Assembly (NCBI GenBank): GCA_035610835.1
Contig: CM069458.1
Location: 28,049,449-28,113,448 of the forward strand
Length of the DNA: 64,000 bases
Source: Ophiura sarsii
Taxonomy: Eukaryota > Echinodermata > Ophiuroidea > Amphilepidida > Ophiuridae
Direction of reading: 5' to 3'
Shown here: positions 23,208 to 34,282 of the stretch, piece after piece
Layout of the letters: every line of letters begins with the position of its first letter
Numbering within the stretch: the stretch's first letter is position 1
The notes under the pieces: generated by a model
Seen by the model: only the letters and a program-made list of their open reading frames with translations
Told to the model about the DNA's origin: nothing
Database searches by the model: none
Program-made: the position numbers and the translations under genes

Positions 23208-24037
23208 GGTGGCCGCAGTACCATTTCAGTAAAAGTACTATTTCAAATTGAGGGGAGGCAGTGAGTTGAAATTCTAATCTGATCATTGACACATGTGGTA
23301 CATGCTTAAACTGCGACTTAAAATCACATCGTAGGTAGTTCATATCCAGAATAATGACAACGGTTGTGCTGGCATCCAAATTGATTTTACTTCTAATTTG
23401 ATCTCACATGACAAAATTGTCAAGCACTAATTTGATGAAAACAGGTTGTAGCGACTATGTCCACTGTTGCTAGAACCATATACTAGGGTCAATAACTCGG
23501 TATTGTGTTGGTGCAGGTAAGCGTTAAATGTGCATACATCGGTGTGCACTCAAGCTGATCTCGTAGCAACCAGTGTAATTGGCCTAGCTCAGCGCACCAT
23601 ATTCTGGTCCGGTAAAGCGAGCAAAACAGTGCACGCTGTGTACGTAAATAAATGTTTAACTTTGAAGTCCATTATATCACAGCGGAAACAAAACATCCAC
23701 CGAATGACGCATTCATCGTGACTGATTGGTCTATTGTAGTTTATCTGAAGTTCACTAGAATAAGTTCAAATGAATAACCAATCGACCAATATCTATCTAT
23801 GAATAATGCATACAATAAAACTGTCAACTGAAAAAATTCCCAGTCTTTTAATAACTTTCCTATATGTCAGGATCCACTGTGCGCATAATGAAAGTAGAAT
23901 AACATTCATATAGTAAAAACAGGGCTAAAATAGTATTATGAGCGTAACTTTTTCGTCACTTAAAAATAATTGTTAGTCGCGTTTTCCAGTTAACCGGGTT
24001 GGAATATTGTTTGCTCATTCCACACTAAACAACGAAA

Positions 24038-24913
24038 ATGACGGCATCAAGACGCATTTGTGAAGTAGTTTGGACATGTTTATGTATCTGTTCTTATCAG
24101 CTGAACTGTATTGATGGTGCTGGAGCTGGAGTTAAACTGCTGTCGAAGGAGCTAGGGACCATCAATGTTAAAGTAGGAGACGATGTCACGCTAAATTGCA
24201 CCGTCACGGGTAGTGTCACGGGTGGACCCGACGATAAAAATTACCAAATTTATTGGTTCTTAGAACCTATAAACATGCTTAAGATCCTTGCCGAGAATAA
24301 TACAGGCAATCTATCACTAACAGCACCCGCAGAACATCACTTCAGTTTCAACCTAAAATACCATCGAATAGAAAACGCTGATAATGAATCGGCTGATATA
24401 AAATATTGCCTACTTACGATTATTCAAGTCACAGTTGCTGATATTGGAAAATATTCGTGTATATATCGCGATGCCAATCATGATAAGGACGTTAATTTTA
24501 AGGGAAATGTCGCAACACTATCCTTGACTCAGCATAGTATAGGTATGCCACCGTCACTGATCACAATGCCACCACTGACCACAATGCAACCACTGAACAC
24601 ATCCACCGATACAAGCACAATGATCCCAATAATCATCGGAATAGTTGCAGGTTCCGTCGCAGGAATCATCATTATCACGACCAGTTTACTATCGGCTGGA
24701 TTACGATACAACAGGTACAGAATGGGTAAACGAGCGGCAGATTCTGCACAATCTCCTCGGGAATCTCCCTATGTTATATCTCCTGATCCTCTTGACCCAT
24801 CTCGTCCAGCTGCACCATCTCCAGGCTATGTTATATATCCTGATCCAACCTACGAAACTCCTAGGCCTATCACGGACATGACGGCGAATCATAACTACAT
24901 AGAGGTAATATAA
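24038..24913 (+). CDS. Single-exon Ig-domain type I membrane receptor, paralogue 3 (291 aa)
   Basis: Same ATG and leader as the other two. Visible features: leader to about residue 27; an Ig domain with Cys54 (VTLNC), Trp73 and Cys141 (DIGKYSC), shorter between B and E strands than in the paralogues; an extra Cys124; N-glycosylation sequons; a short MPPLTT-type stalk (about 168-194); a membrane span (about 197-221) and RYNRYRMGKR. The tail has YVISPDPLDPSRP, YVIYPDP, YETP (Tyr272) and terminal NYIEVI in place of YVNV. The tail module is rearranged and shorter than in paralogues 1 and 2. The reading frame is intact. Family not recognised; the role as a surface receptor is inference from architecture. 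Confidence 0.86.
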   Translation: MTASRRICEVVWTCLCICSYQLNCIDGAGAGVKLLSKELGTINVKVGDDVTLNCTVTGSVTGGPDDKNYQIYWFLEPINMLKILAENNTGNLSLTAPAEHHFSFNLKYHRIENADNESADIKYCLLTIIQVTVADIGKYSCIYRDANHDKDVNFKGNVATLSLTQHSIGMPPSLITMPPLTTMQPLNTSTDTSTMIPIIIGIVAGSVAGIIIITTSLLSAGLRYNRYRMGKRAADSAQSPRESPYVISPDPLDPSRPAAPSPGYVIYPDPTYETPRPITDMTANHNYIEVI

Positions 24914-25530
24914 CATCAAACACCTTAACCAGCCAGCCGGGCGGGTTGACCATCGGGTAATTACCGTAGGTGAGACGCACGACATCACGCCATGCATTCG
25001 AGGCTCAAGAAACTCATGCTCTGACGCGACATATTATCGTCGCGTACAACTTCTTCCCAAGAAATCTTGCAATAAGACTGCATTATTTTTTGCATCTGAG
25101 TAAGAAACACTCATGCTCTATATAATTACATATCGTGTGAAACATGTGAAATGCAATGTCTGACTTCTAGAAAGTGTAATATTGACGGTGAGTCGGAAAT
25201 TACAATATAATGTGCGTGGTTTCTACTGGAGCTCTTTATTTTTTTCGAATCACAATGGATTGTGGATCATAATACTATAGTCCCCGACCCGATCATAGTG
25301 GATCTACAAGCCCAGGAAACAGAAGTGGATTATCGGTTGCCGGGTGGCGGCGTGGATGGCATGGATCCTGAATGGGATCTAACTTGAGCAGGTTGATCAT
25401 GGACCAAAGCGTTCATTCCAACCAGTATCATTTGTTGCTGGACATTTCCTGGATACACCGGTATAGTAGTGAGGAGAACCATGCAGCCGTTTTCGCCAAT
25501 TTTGTATAAATTTGCGACTTGTTATTGTTG
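24914..25530. other. Conserved non-coding DNA downstream of paralogue 3
   Basis: Aligns with 3920-4550 of copy A, with more substitutions and indels. No independent gene seen. Confidence 0.6.
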
Positions 25531-25850
25531 TGCTGCATGTGAAGCAAAATTGAATTAATTTTCATAATACGAACTCGATGATCATGGTTTGATGACAGCT
25601 GAGATTCCTTGGACATATTCTCTGTCTCCCTGACGAAGAGCCTGCTAGAATGTATGCCACTTACATACCAATACATGACCGAAGTAGGCCTGGTCGTCCA
25701 TGCACATCATACTTGAAGTACATACAGTGCTTAATTGGTGACAATGAAGGCTTGTTTCAAGAACGTCAGATATCCACTCTTGCTAAAGATCGCCGTGCAT
25801 GAAGAAAACTTGTGGTCGCCTGCTCCGCAGCCGAAGGATGATGATGAAGG

Positions 25851-25940
<90 letters not shown>

Positions 25941-26441
25941 CACCACTAAAATACGAACTTGTCACAGTAGAAGATGCGAATAGTTTTTACTCAGCCGCCC
26001 ATCGTTAATATGCCCAACTTTTCACCCAACGTTACCCCCATCTACCTTCAACGTTCAATACAACCCATTCAAGAAGGTCCCCTCCCCGAGTCTTCTCCGC
26101 TGTATACGCCCCTGTAAAATCAAGGCTGGCTTGGAAAGCAAGCAGTATATCTGACTAAAAGCATATCAGAGGCCTACCGCCATAAAGAAAGCATAAATAA
26201 TAATAATTATAGTTTTAATCAATTTCATTATATAGAAATAGGATACACCAGATTTATCCGACGCAGCTTTATCAGAAGATGCGGAACAAATGTTATAATA
26301 TTATATCAAATAAACCCTGTCAAAAGCAATTAGTCAATCATCTATACATTAGTCATGTCTTATATAGGACTAAATTTGTGGAAGATTGAGTAACTTATTT
26401 TACAGTGAACTCAATTCATGTCATTCATAAATATACCTTTA
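25531..26441. other. Copy-C-specific insertion
   Basis: It interrupts sequence that is continuous in copy A near 4545-4558 (CATTGTTGATTAAACAAATGG). It contains the GAT microsatellite and otherwise unrecognised sequence. Ends were not resolved to a target duplication. Confidence 0.55.
25847..25940. repeat. (GAT)n microsatellite, about 31 units
   Basis: An almost perfect run of GAT trinucleotides. The poly-Asp, poly-Met, poly-Ser and poly-Ile frames over it are simple-repeat artefacts. Confidence 0.97.
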
Positions 26442-27515
26442 AACAAATGGTAGCGGTTATAATATACGAGGTGAATAGACTCGATGTATTGATAAAGGAT
26501 CCAAATTGACTAATAAATGGTACTTGATCGACAGTTTTTTGCGATTATCAACCAAAAAGTCCATCTGATAACGTATTTTATTATTATATTAAAATTCGTG
26601 TTTTAAGTGGCATGTCACATTAAATCACATTGCTAAATATTAAATATAAATTAGGGAATGGTTAAACCAATTTGTACATTGACATCCCGTCAAATATGTC
26701 AAATTTGGTTAAAATGGTTTGGTAAAATAACAGATTTCCTGTAGGTAACCATAGACAGACAATTCCAAATAAGTTGATATTAAAGGGGCATTGAGAGATA
26801 CGTATAGGTGGGCCGGCGATCTCAATTTTCCTGGAAATCATGTGTTTTTGGCACCTTACGTAATACTTGGGTACATATACTGACTACCATCTGAAACCGT
26901 ATATCTTAATTCACTGTATATCGTGTAAAATTTTAAGTTTTGGTAATTTCGATGTAGATCACATCGAACTTATCAGCATCACTCGCCACATACATTGCTT
27001 TAACCTGTCAACCGAATGTATATCTAGCGCCATTTTTCTAAACCATTTCCCATAAATTGTTATAAATTAGGGTTCCTACGTAACCTTATCTATCATGTCT
27101 ATTAAAACAGTTCATTTTTTCAAAATTTCATTTTTCGTTTTAGGCCTTTTCCTCAATATGGCGTATCAATAATAAAAAAGGCCTACTTTGGCAGGCCACA
27201 ATCCCAAATCAAAACACTATATCATTTTTTGTTTGTTTACGATTCCACAGTTCATGGAACAAGTTACGGAAATCATGACTCAATCAGCGAGTGTCTTGTA
27301 CCACCACACCACTATACCGTATCATATTGTTTGATATTTGGATTTATTCGGTCCATTAGTTTTGGGGAAAAAATACGGTATCCTGAATCATACCTCAAAA
27401 CATGGGAAACGCATTGAAAATATCAAGGACGAGCTCAAATTATTCCATTCGTCATTATGCTCTTTATTTTCCAACAACTCAGGAAACCGAATCATGGAAA
27501 TGTAATTGAAGTCTA
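26442..27515. other. Non-coding continuation of copy C
   Basis: Aligns with 4558-5613 of copy A, with a private insertion near 26775-26865 and a second near 27225-27325. No gene. Confidence 0.55.
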
Positions 27516-28018
27516 CAGGGTGTACCAAAAAACACGCAACCCTTTGGGTGAGTAATCAAATGTACCCTTTGACAGCAAATCACGTATCGCTCTGCAAAGT
27601 AGATATCCTGATAGATCGCTGCTGACAATTTTCGGATCAAAGTAGAAATCTTGAAAACACAAATTATATCGTTCATCCTGCATACACAATATTTTCTTTG
27701 GCCTGCTCGCTCCCCAGATTTTACACAAACTTTTTTTTTCAGACACTACATTACCAACTTAGTTCAAAGATCTAAAGGAAACGCATCATCAACGCTGTTT
27801 AGGAAATAAGATTTACTTCTCAGATTATGATGAGTTCGATTGACAAGAAACTCAAGTATGCAGGATAAACGATTTACATTGTATGTGTTCAGGTCGACTA
27901 CTATCCGGAATACCTCAGCGAATGTATTGTAGATATCGCTGTTTGACTACGGGATAGCCAAGAACATGGCTATAACAACAGGGTGATATGTGATTTGCCT
28001 TTTGCACGGAACATCCTG
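27516..28018. mobile_element. Mariner-like MITE, copy C
   Basis: The left end CAGGGTGTACCAAAAAACAC after TA is intact. The right end is decayed (ACATCCTG). It is orthologous to 5614-6193 and 20228-20800. Confidence 0.75.
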
Positions 28019-28249
28019 TTATGAAGTAAATATAGTTTTCGTCATGTTTTGTACTTTCAAACCCAGTGAACCGAATTATTGAAATGCAATTGAAGTACCT
28101 TTTGCTAGCTTTGTGATAATGAAAGAGATAATTCTTTAATTATAAGACTGTCAACGGTAAAACCATTGTATGCAAATCAGGCATTACAACTACTCAGATT
28201 TGAAACTTTGTAATACCAAATAAGGTATCACAGAACTTGTTTACTTAGG

Positions 28250-29300
28250 AATCGTATCGCTCTGTAACTCAGAATAAATTCATGATCATCAGAAATGTAA
28301 ATCTGCAAGAAAATCTACTTTCTGAAAAAAATCATGAATAGAGAGCGCCCCCTGGAAAAGATCACAATATGCCCTGAACCTAATATGTATTCACCAATCA
28401 GAGCACAGCACGCCCGGGAGCACGCCTATACCCTATTTGGCTTCCTCTTGACAGTGACGTAACTTAACAGGCGCAGCTTTTACACACGGGTATGTATGTA
28501 TCTTCCGTCTTTCAACGATCGTGTGTATACGCCAGCGCCTCGAGTAGGCGCGCGAGTTAGGTACTACATCGGGGGTGTATTTAAACTGGAAAATAATTAG
28601 TAACATTTATCGGACGAAGATATATATTTCTCCACAAAATAGGTAAAGAGCATGATATGACGCGTGTAAGATTATATTGAACATTTCTTTTATTATTGTA
28701 AAAAAATAAAGAGTTTATGGACTGAAGTCAACAATATTTTATCGCAATAACACACATGCTGCAAAGCATATGAAAATGTTATAAATGTATTGATTATGCA
28801 ATGTAAACATGATGAAACTATGTAAAATGTGAAAATTATGTGAACATGTATAAATATGATGAATGTATGTATACATGCTCAAAAGCATATGAAAATATTA
28901 TAAATGTATTGATATGCAATGTAAACAGGATGAAACTATGTGAACGTGTATAAATATGCAGCGATGGAAATACCCACATGACTTTCCACCCGGGGTAGAC
29001 AGTCCCGGGGTTGATCAACCCTGGGTGGACTACAATAAACCGCATAATACTGTTTAAAAAACACCTTGGAAACTATATTCATTCTAAATTATATGTTAAA
29101 ACACTCACCCCCCCCCCCCCCCACCCCCATTGTGTACAGCATTTTTCGGGCCAGTTTGGATAAACAAATATGTCTAACCCCCTGGTTACGGGCCTGTTTT
29201 GAAGTAATTAGGAATCGTATTACCCTGTAATTCAGAATGCATGATTTATGATCAGAAATGTAAATCTGCAAGAAAATCTGCTTTCAAAAAATAATCAAGG
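28250..29300. repeat. Diverged direct repeats
   Basis: A segment of about 95 bp beginning GGAATCGTATCGCTCTGTAA at 28250 recurs as GGAATCGTATTACCCTGTAA at about 29211, both followed by AATGTAAATCTGCAAGAAAA. Between them, 28740-28960 holds the AT-rich tandem family also present at 12280-12560. A C run lies at 29108-29122. No gene. Confidence 0.65.
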
Positions 29301-30088
29301 ATAGAGGGCGTCCCATGGAAAACCCTGGATCGCATAATACATTCATGCCTTTAAAGTAATAATTATCTCTGTCCAACCTTAAAACATGTAAAATGATGCA
29401 ATATAGGACACGACTTTTGATTGTGAGCGACTGAGGGCGTCAAGATAGAACGTTGTTAATGCCAGACAATGACGGTCACGATCTGCCTAAATTTGCAATT
29501 CGTATTGGTTTAACAACAAGTTCTTCATATCACATTGATAATCCCAAAACCAATGGAGTTGGATAACCAGCTCCAGTCTAAGTGTCCTTTCTTTTCATTT
29601 TTGCAAGTTAAATAACAGTTCTTGCTCATGGCCGGTATTTTTAAATTAGTCACGTGTTATAGCTCGAAATTTCATATTATAAGCATGTTAAGGCCTTGCC
29701 AGTTGTCACATACATTATTAGTGAAAACAGCTAAAGTTTGTCCGACGTTTTGGAAATGTGATGGGTGTATGTACATTCGTGTACATACGTCATTCGCTCG
29801 TGACATACGGTCAACAAAAAAAGGAACTTACGAGGCAATAAATACGTTCTTAATTCCAAAACTATAGCTCCAGCATGAAATTATTAAATGATACATTTAT
29901 CGATGAAATTCTCGTCTTTACTATGAGATATTACACGTGAAGGTTGACTGAATATTAACAAAGTTATGAGTCGTAAAGCAAAACACTGCTTTCAGTGATC
30001 ATAGTGATCACTGGATTAAGACCCTGTCACACTGTAACGAGTAGGTAACGCCTGGCCGATGTGTTTGGACATTTGAGTGTACTTTCCT
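29301..30088. other. Non-coding, no gene seen
   Basis: Near 29990-30030 is an isolated end-like motif (GACCCTGTCACACTGTAACG) related to the termini of the foldback family that starts just to the right. Confidence 0.45.
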
Positions 30089-30092
30089 GTAA

Positions 30093-31673
30093 AGGGCCTG
30101 TCACACCATGGCGTATCGCATGCCAACGTATGCGAAAATATCAAAAAAGGTTGGTGTACGTTGGTGTACGCTGATATATATAAGTTAGGGGTAAGTTAGG
30201 GATACGTCGTGTACGTTAAGAGTATGCTGTGATACGCTGTGAAAATTTGATAAACGTCGAACCGGCGAAAAACTATTGAGCATGTTCAAAATTTCTCGGC
30301 GTACTCAACGTGTTATTAATACGTTCTGTATAAGTTACCGGTACGTTCGTGGTACGTTAGACATACGTTGACATACGTTAGAGGTACGTTACTCGTAAGT
30401 TGGTAAACGTTAATGTACGTCAGCGGAAAATAGCTATCTAGCATTGTTCAAAACCAAAATATTGCAATTCGTTGGGAAGTTGGACGTTTTTGGACTCTGA
30501 CAATTTTCGAGCTATTTTGTGTATACTCTGGCATACGTTCAGGCGATATGCCATGATGTGTCAGGCCCATATTATGCAATTCGTTGGGAAGTTGGACGTT
30601 CTTGAAATCTGAAAATTGTCGAGCTATTTGTTGTATACGTCGGCATACGTTCAGGCGATACGCCGGCATACGTTCAGGCGATACGCCATGGTGTGACAGG
30701 GTCTTTCGGCCAAGAACGTCCAACTTCCCAACGAATTGCATAGGAAAAGTCGACATCGGTGTTGGAATGGACGTATCCATAGCGTATCCATAGCGTATTG
30801 AACGTATACATAGCGTATGACTAGCGTATGACTAGCGTATTGATAGCGTATCACTAACTTATAAAAAACTTATCACAGCGTATGCGAGCGTATGACTAAT
30901 GTACGCTTAACGTATTTGTAGTGTATGTCTGCCGTGTTCGACGTATCCTCAGCGTATGTCCAGCATTCTCGACTTATGCCCAACATCTAAGTAAATTATT
31001 TAAAAAAAATGCACAGCGCGTTTGGCATGTTCCTATCCACCGGAGTTCACGTTGGAAATTGGGTGATACAAGGGATTGCAGGTTATGGAAAGTTTACTCT
31101 ATCACTGATTAATACACTACCCGCGTTTAATAAGTTCCCAAAACGCCGATTGCTCGCTAGCTGTACGGCGCATACGCTAGCTGTACTGTAGAAACACATT
31201 ATGTACGTTACACGATCGCCAGGCATAAGTTGTGCATAAGGTGGATACGTCAGAATACGTCGAGTCTCGTAGGAGATACGTCAGGCATAGGTTAGACATA
31301 CGGCACATATACGTTATCAACTCGTTATCACTACGTTGGCTGTACGTTTCCCCTTCAGCCGACGTACATCAACATATACCAACTTACGAGTAACGTACCT
31401 CTAACGAATGTCTAACGTATCACGAACTTACCGGGAACTTATGCAGAACGTATTAAGCACACGTTGAGTACGCCGAGAAATTTTGAACTTGCTCAATAAT
31501 TTGTCGCGGGCTCGACGTGTTCCAAATTTTCACAGCGTATCACAGCGTGCTCTTAACGTAAACGACGTATCCCCAACTTACCCCTAACTCTTACCAGCGT
31601 ACACCAACGAATTTCCGATATTTCGCATACGTTGGCATACGTTCAGGCGATACGCCATGGTGTGACAGGCCCT
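30093..31673. mobile_element. TTAA-flanked foldback element, 1581 bp
   Basis: The left end AGGGCCTGTCACACCATGGC and right end GCCATGGTGTGACAGGCCCT are inverse to each other. The right flank is TTAA (31674-31677) and the left flank GTAA (30089-30092), a one-base change. The whole element is self-complementary on a coarse scale and built from iterated words such as GGTACGTTAGACATACGT, AGCGTATGACTAGCGTAT and GGCATACGTTCAGGCGATAC. The TTAA target site is known for piggyBac and Kolobok elements; no transposase is visible. Confidence 0.85.
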
Positions 31674-31677
31674 TTAA

Positions 31678-32136
31678 GTTTTCATTTGTTCATGACATAT
31701 TTGGCATACGTTGTTTTCATTAGGGTTCGCAGATGTACTTAAGGGGGCTGTGCACCTTCGGTATAGCCTCCGTAAAACTGCCGTAACTTCTTCATTATTC
31801 AATTAATCTATATAAAAGTATACATTTTTTTTTGCAGGAAAGGGTTCAATGAATCCAACCATGATCATGAAATTGACCATTTTGGAAAAAATTATAAAAA
31901 ACACGTTTTTTGACCCATTTTAGGTTCTGCAAAGATAACTTAATGCTTAACGTATTCGTACCGTATAAATGCCGTGTTCAACCGTATCATCAGCGTATCC
32001 TCGGCGTACAACGAACACATGACCTATGCCGCTGTTGAAATTGAGTTTCGTACACGGCGGGACAAGCGTTGCCAGTTCAAGTAAACTCTGCCTAAATGAT
32101 ATCTATTAAAATATCTAGAAGGATAAATTATTAAAG
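31678..32136. other. Non-coding, with an inverted copy of the 21.8-kb repeat
   Basis: Positions 31785-31940 are the inverse of about 21775-21910 (GGTTCAATGAATCCAACCAT, AATTGACCATTTTGG). Positions 31945-32010 carry more AACGTATTCGTACCGTAT-like words of the foldback family. Confidence 0.6.
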
Positions 32137-32140
32137 TTAA

Positions 32141-32690
32141 GGCCCTGTCACACCATAGCGTATCGCCTGAACGTATGCCAACGTATATGCGAAAATATCG
32201 AAAATAGGTTGGTGCATGTTGGTGTACGTTGATATAAGTTAGGGGTAAGTTGGGGATACGTCGTTTACGTTAAGAGCACGCAGTTATACGCTATGACAAT
32301 TTGGAACACGTCCAGCCCGCGAAAAATTATTGAGCATGTTCAAAATTTCTCGGCGTACTCAACGTGTACTTAATACGTTCTGCATAAGTTCTCGGTACGT
32401 TCGTGGTACGCTAGACACACGTTGACATACGCTGACATACGTTAGAGGTACGTTACGTGTAAGTTGGTATACATTGATGTACGTCGGTTGAAGTTGGAGG
32501 TTCTTGGACTCTGACCATTTTCGATTTATTTTGTCTATACGTCGTCATACGTTCAGGCGATACGCTATGGTTTGACAGGCCCATATGCAATTCGTTGGAA
32601 ATTGGACGTTCTTGCACTCTGACAATTTTCGAGCTATTTTTTGTATACGTCGGCATACGTTCAGGCCATACGCCATGGTGTGACAGGGCC
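32141..32690. mobile_element. TTAA-flanked foldback element, 550 bp
   Basis: It begins GGCCCTGTCACACCATAGCG and ends CGCCATGGTGTGACAGGGCC, with perfect TTAA at 32137-32140 and 32691-32694. Same family and internal word composition as the 30093-31673 element. This copy defines the TTAA target duplication most clearly. Confidence 0.9.
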
Positions 32691-32694
32691 TTAA

Positions 32695-33060
32695 AGGGCC
32701 TGTCACACCATCGCGTTTCGCCTGAACGTGTATGGCAACGTATGCGAACATATCGAAAATACGTTGGTGTACGTTGGTGAACGTTGGTGTACGTTGATAT
32801 AAGTTAGGGGTAAGTTGGGGATACGTCGTTTACGTTAAGAGCACGCTTTGATACGCTGTTACAATTTGGAACACGTCGAGCCCGCGACAAATCATTGAGC
32901 ATGTTCAAAATTTCTCGGCGTACTCAACGTCTGCTTAATACGTTCTGCATAAGTTCCCGGTACGTTCGTGGTACGTCCGACATACGTTGACATACGTTAG
33001 AGGTACGTTACTCGTAAGTTGGTATACGTTGATGTACGTCGGCTGAAAATAGCTATCTAG
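32695..33060. mobile_element. Truncated third foldback copy
   Basis: It starts AGGGCCTGTCACACCATCGC directly after the TTAA that closes the previous element, and runs through the left-arm word set to AATAGCTATCTAGCATTG, where homology stops. The right end is absent. Confidence 0.8.
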
Positions 33061-34019
33061 CATTGATAAAAACCAAAATATTGCAAATTAAAAAATATGG
33101 TCAAATTAGGAAGCGCAGTAAATTTCTCGAGCTACGCGCATTTTGCTCCAAAATAATAATTTTAGAAGCTTGTTCAAAGCCAAAGCCTCAATATTAGTTT
33201 AAAATAGCAATTTTCGGTTTAGTTACCGTGCCATCAAATTGGCCATTTTCGGGGAGCCCTACTTCCCTATTCTGGGAACACAACTGGTATCGCATATTGT
33301 TCTCGCTTTTTATCACTTGAGAGAAAATGGTTCTTCACAGGCCTCCTCCCCTCAAAACGTGATCACGATCTATTTAAAAAACAAATCCCTCATTCGCTGT
33401 TAGATGGGGAACCTGTTTTTCAACATAACAATTTAGGGAACCTGTTTCTCAACACCCCCCCCCCCCCCTCACATTTCCTCCTGTCAGCGCTTTTCAACCA
33501 TCTATACTCGAATCTTGATTTGAGTATTTGAGTATTTGAGTATTTGAGCATTGCTCAACTTCTTTCTTGCAATGATAAAAACCAAAATATTGATTGGAAA
33601 TGAAGAGGTGGCTTTTCAATAACATATTGGTCAAAAATATACACCATACTCCCCCCTGTCCGAACTTTTCAACCATCTATACTTAAATCAAGGAAAATAT
33701 CAGTATACGGTTTATATGCTCAACTTCTTTCTTGCATTGATAAAAACCAAAATATTGATTGGAAAAGAAGAGGTGGCTTTTCAATAAAATATTGGTCAAA
33801 AGTATACATCAGATCGCACCAAATGGGTTTAACAATTATTGAACAAATGTCCAATTGTGAGAGGGTACATCCCCTCATACTACCCCCCTGCCCACGCTAG
33901 CGCAGAGCGCGATGCTGCGCATCTCTTTCGTCACACTTTGGCCCGAACATTCAAATATTTGGCTCCCCTAAAAAGAAATCCTGGATCCGCGCCTGATTTT
34001 GATTGACCTTTAATACTGA
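33061..34019. repeat. Tandem duplication of about 165 bp in non-coding DNA
   Basis: TTTTCAACCATCTATACT occurs at about 33492 and 33665, and CAACTTCTTTCTTGCA followed by TGATAAAAACCAAAATATTG at about 33557 and 33720, each continuing into GGAAATGAAGAGGTGGC-like sequence. C runs lie near 33455-33468. No gene. Confidence 0.7.
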
Positions 34020-34282
34020 TTGACTGTACACAGATTGGATAAGATCAGGGAGCGTAGATCTAGATTTGCAGGACACTGCTTCAGAGGGTCCAATGAGCTG
34101 GTCTCCAAACTCATACATTGGATACCTAAACATGGAGTGAGAAAGCGTGGTAGACCAGCCCTAACCTACATTGACATACTGAAGCGTGACACAGGATTGC
34201 AGGTAGAAGAAATCAAGACAGCTATGTTGGAAAGGAAGATTTGGAGAAGCATCGTGGTTCGGGAATATCACCCGCCATAAGT
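34020..34282 (+). pseudogene. LINE (RTE-like) reverse transcriptase C-terminal fragment
   Basis: The open frame carries RRSRFAGHCFRGSNELVSKL, then KHGVRKRGRPALTYIDILKR, and AMLERKIWRSIV before the stop. This order (RLAGH, RGRP, final W-R-S) is the well-known C terminus of RTE-like non-LTR retrotransposon polyproteins. Only the last 80 or so residues remain, and the endonuclease and catalytic palm are absent. A short GTAAGTATTAGTAAGTA 3' tail follows. Confidence 0.82.

Larger units (their letters stand above)
23208..28250. repeat. Segmental duplication, copy C
   Basis: Third copy of the Ig-receptor unit. It shares 23209-23403 and 23654-23790 with copy A 1305-1640, then the gene and its downstream DNA. 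It carries a private roughly 0.9-kb insertion (25531-26441), lacks most of the TTGACTAA cluster, and is the most diverged of the three. Confidence 0.8.

Noticed and set aside
25731..26008. Poly-Asp, poly-Ser, poly-Met and poly-Ile frames
   Set aside because: They are six-frame readings of a GAT microsatellite.
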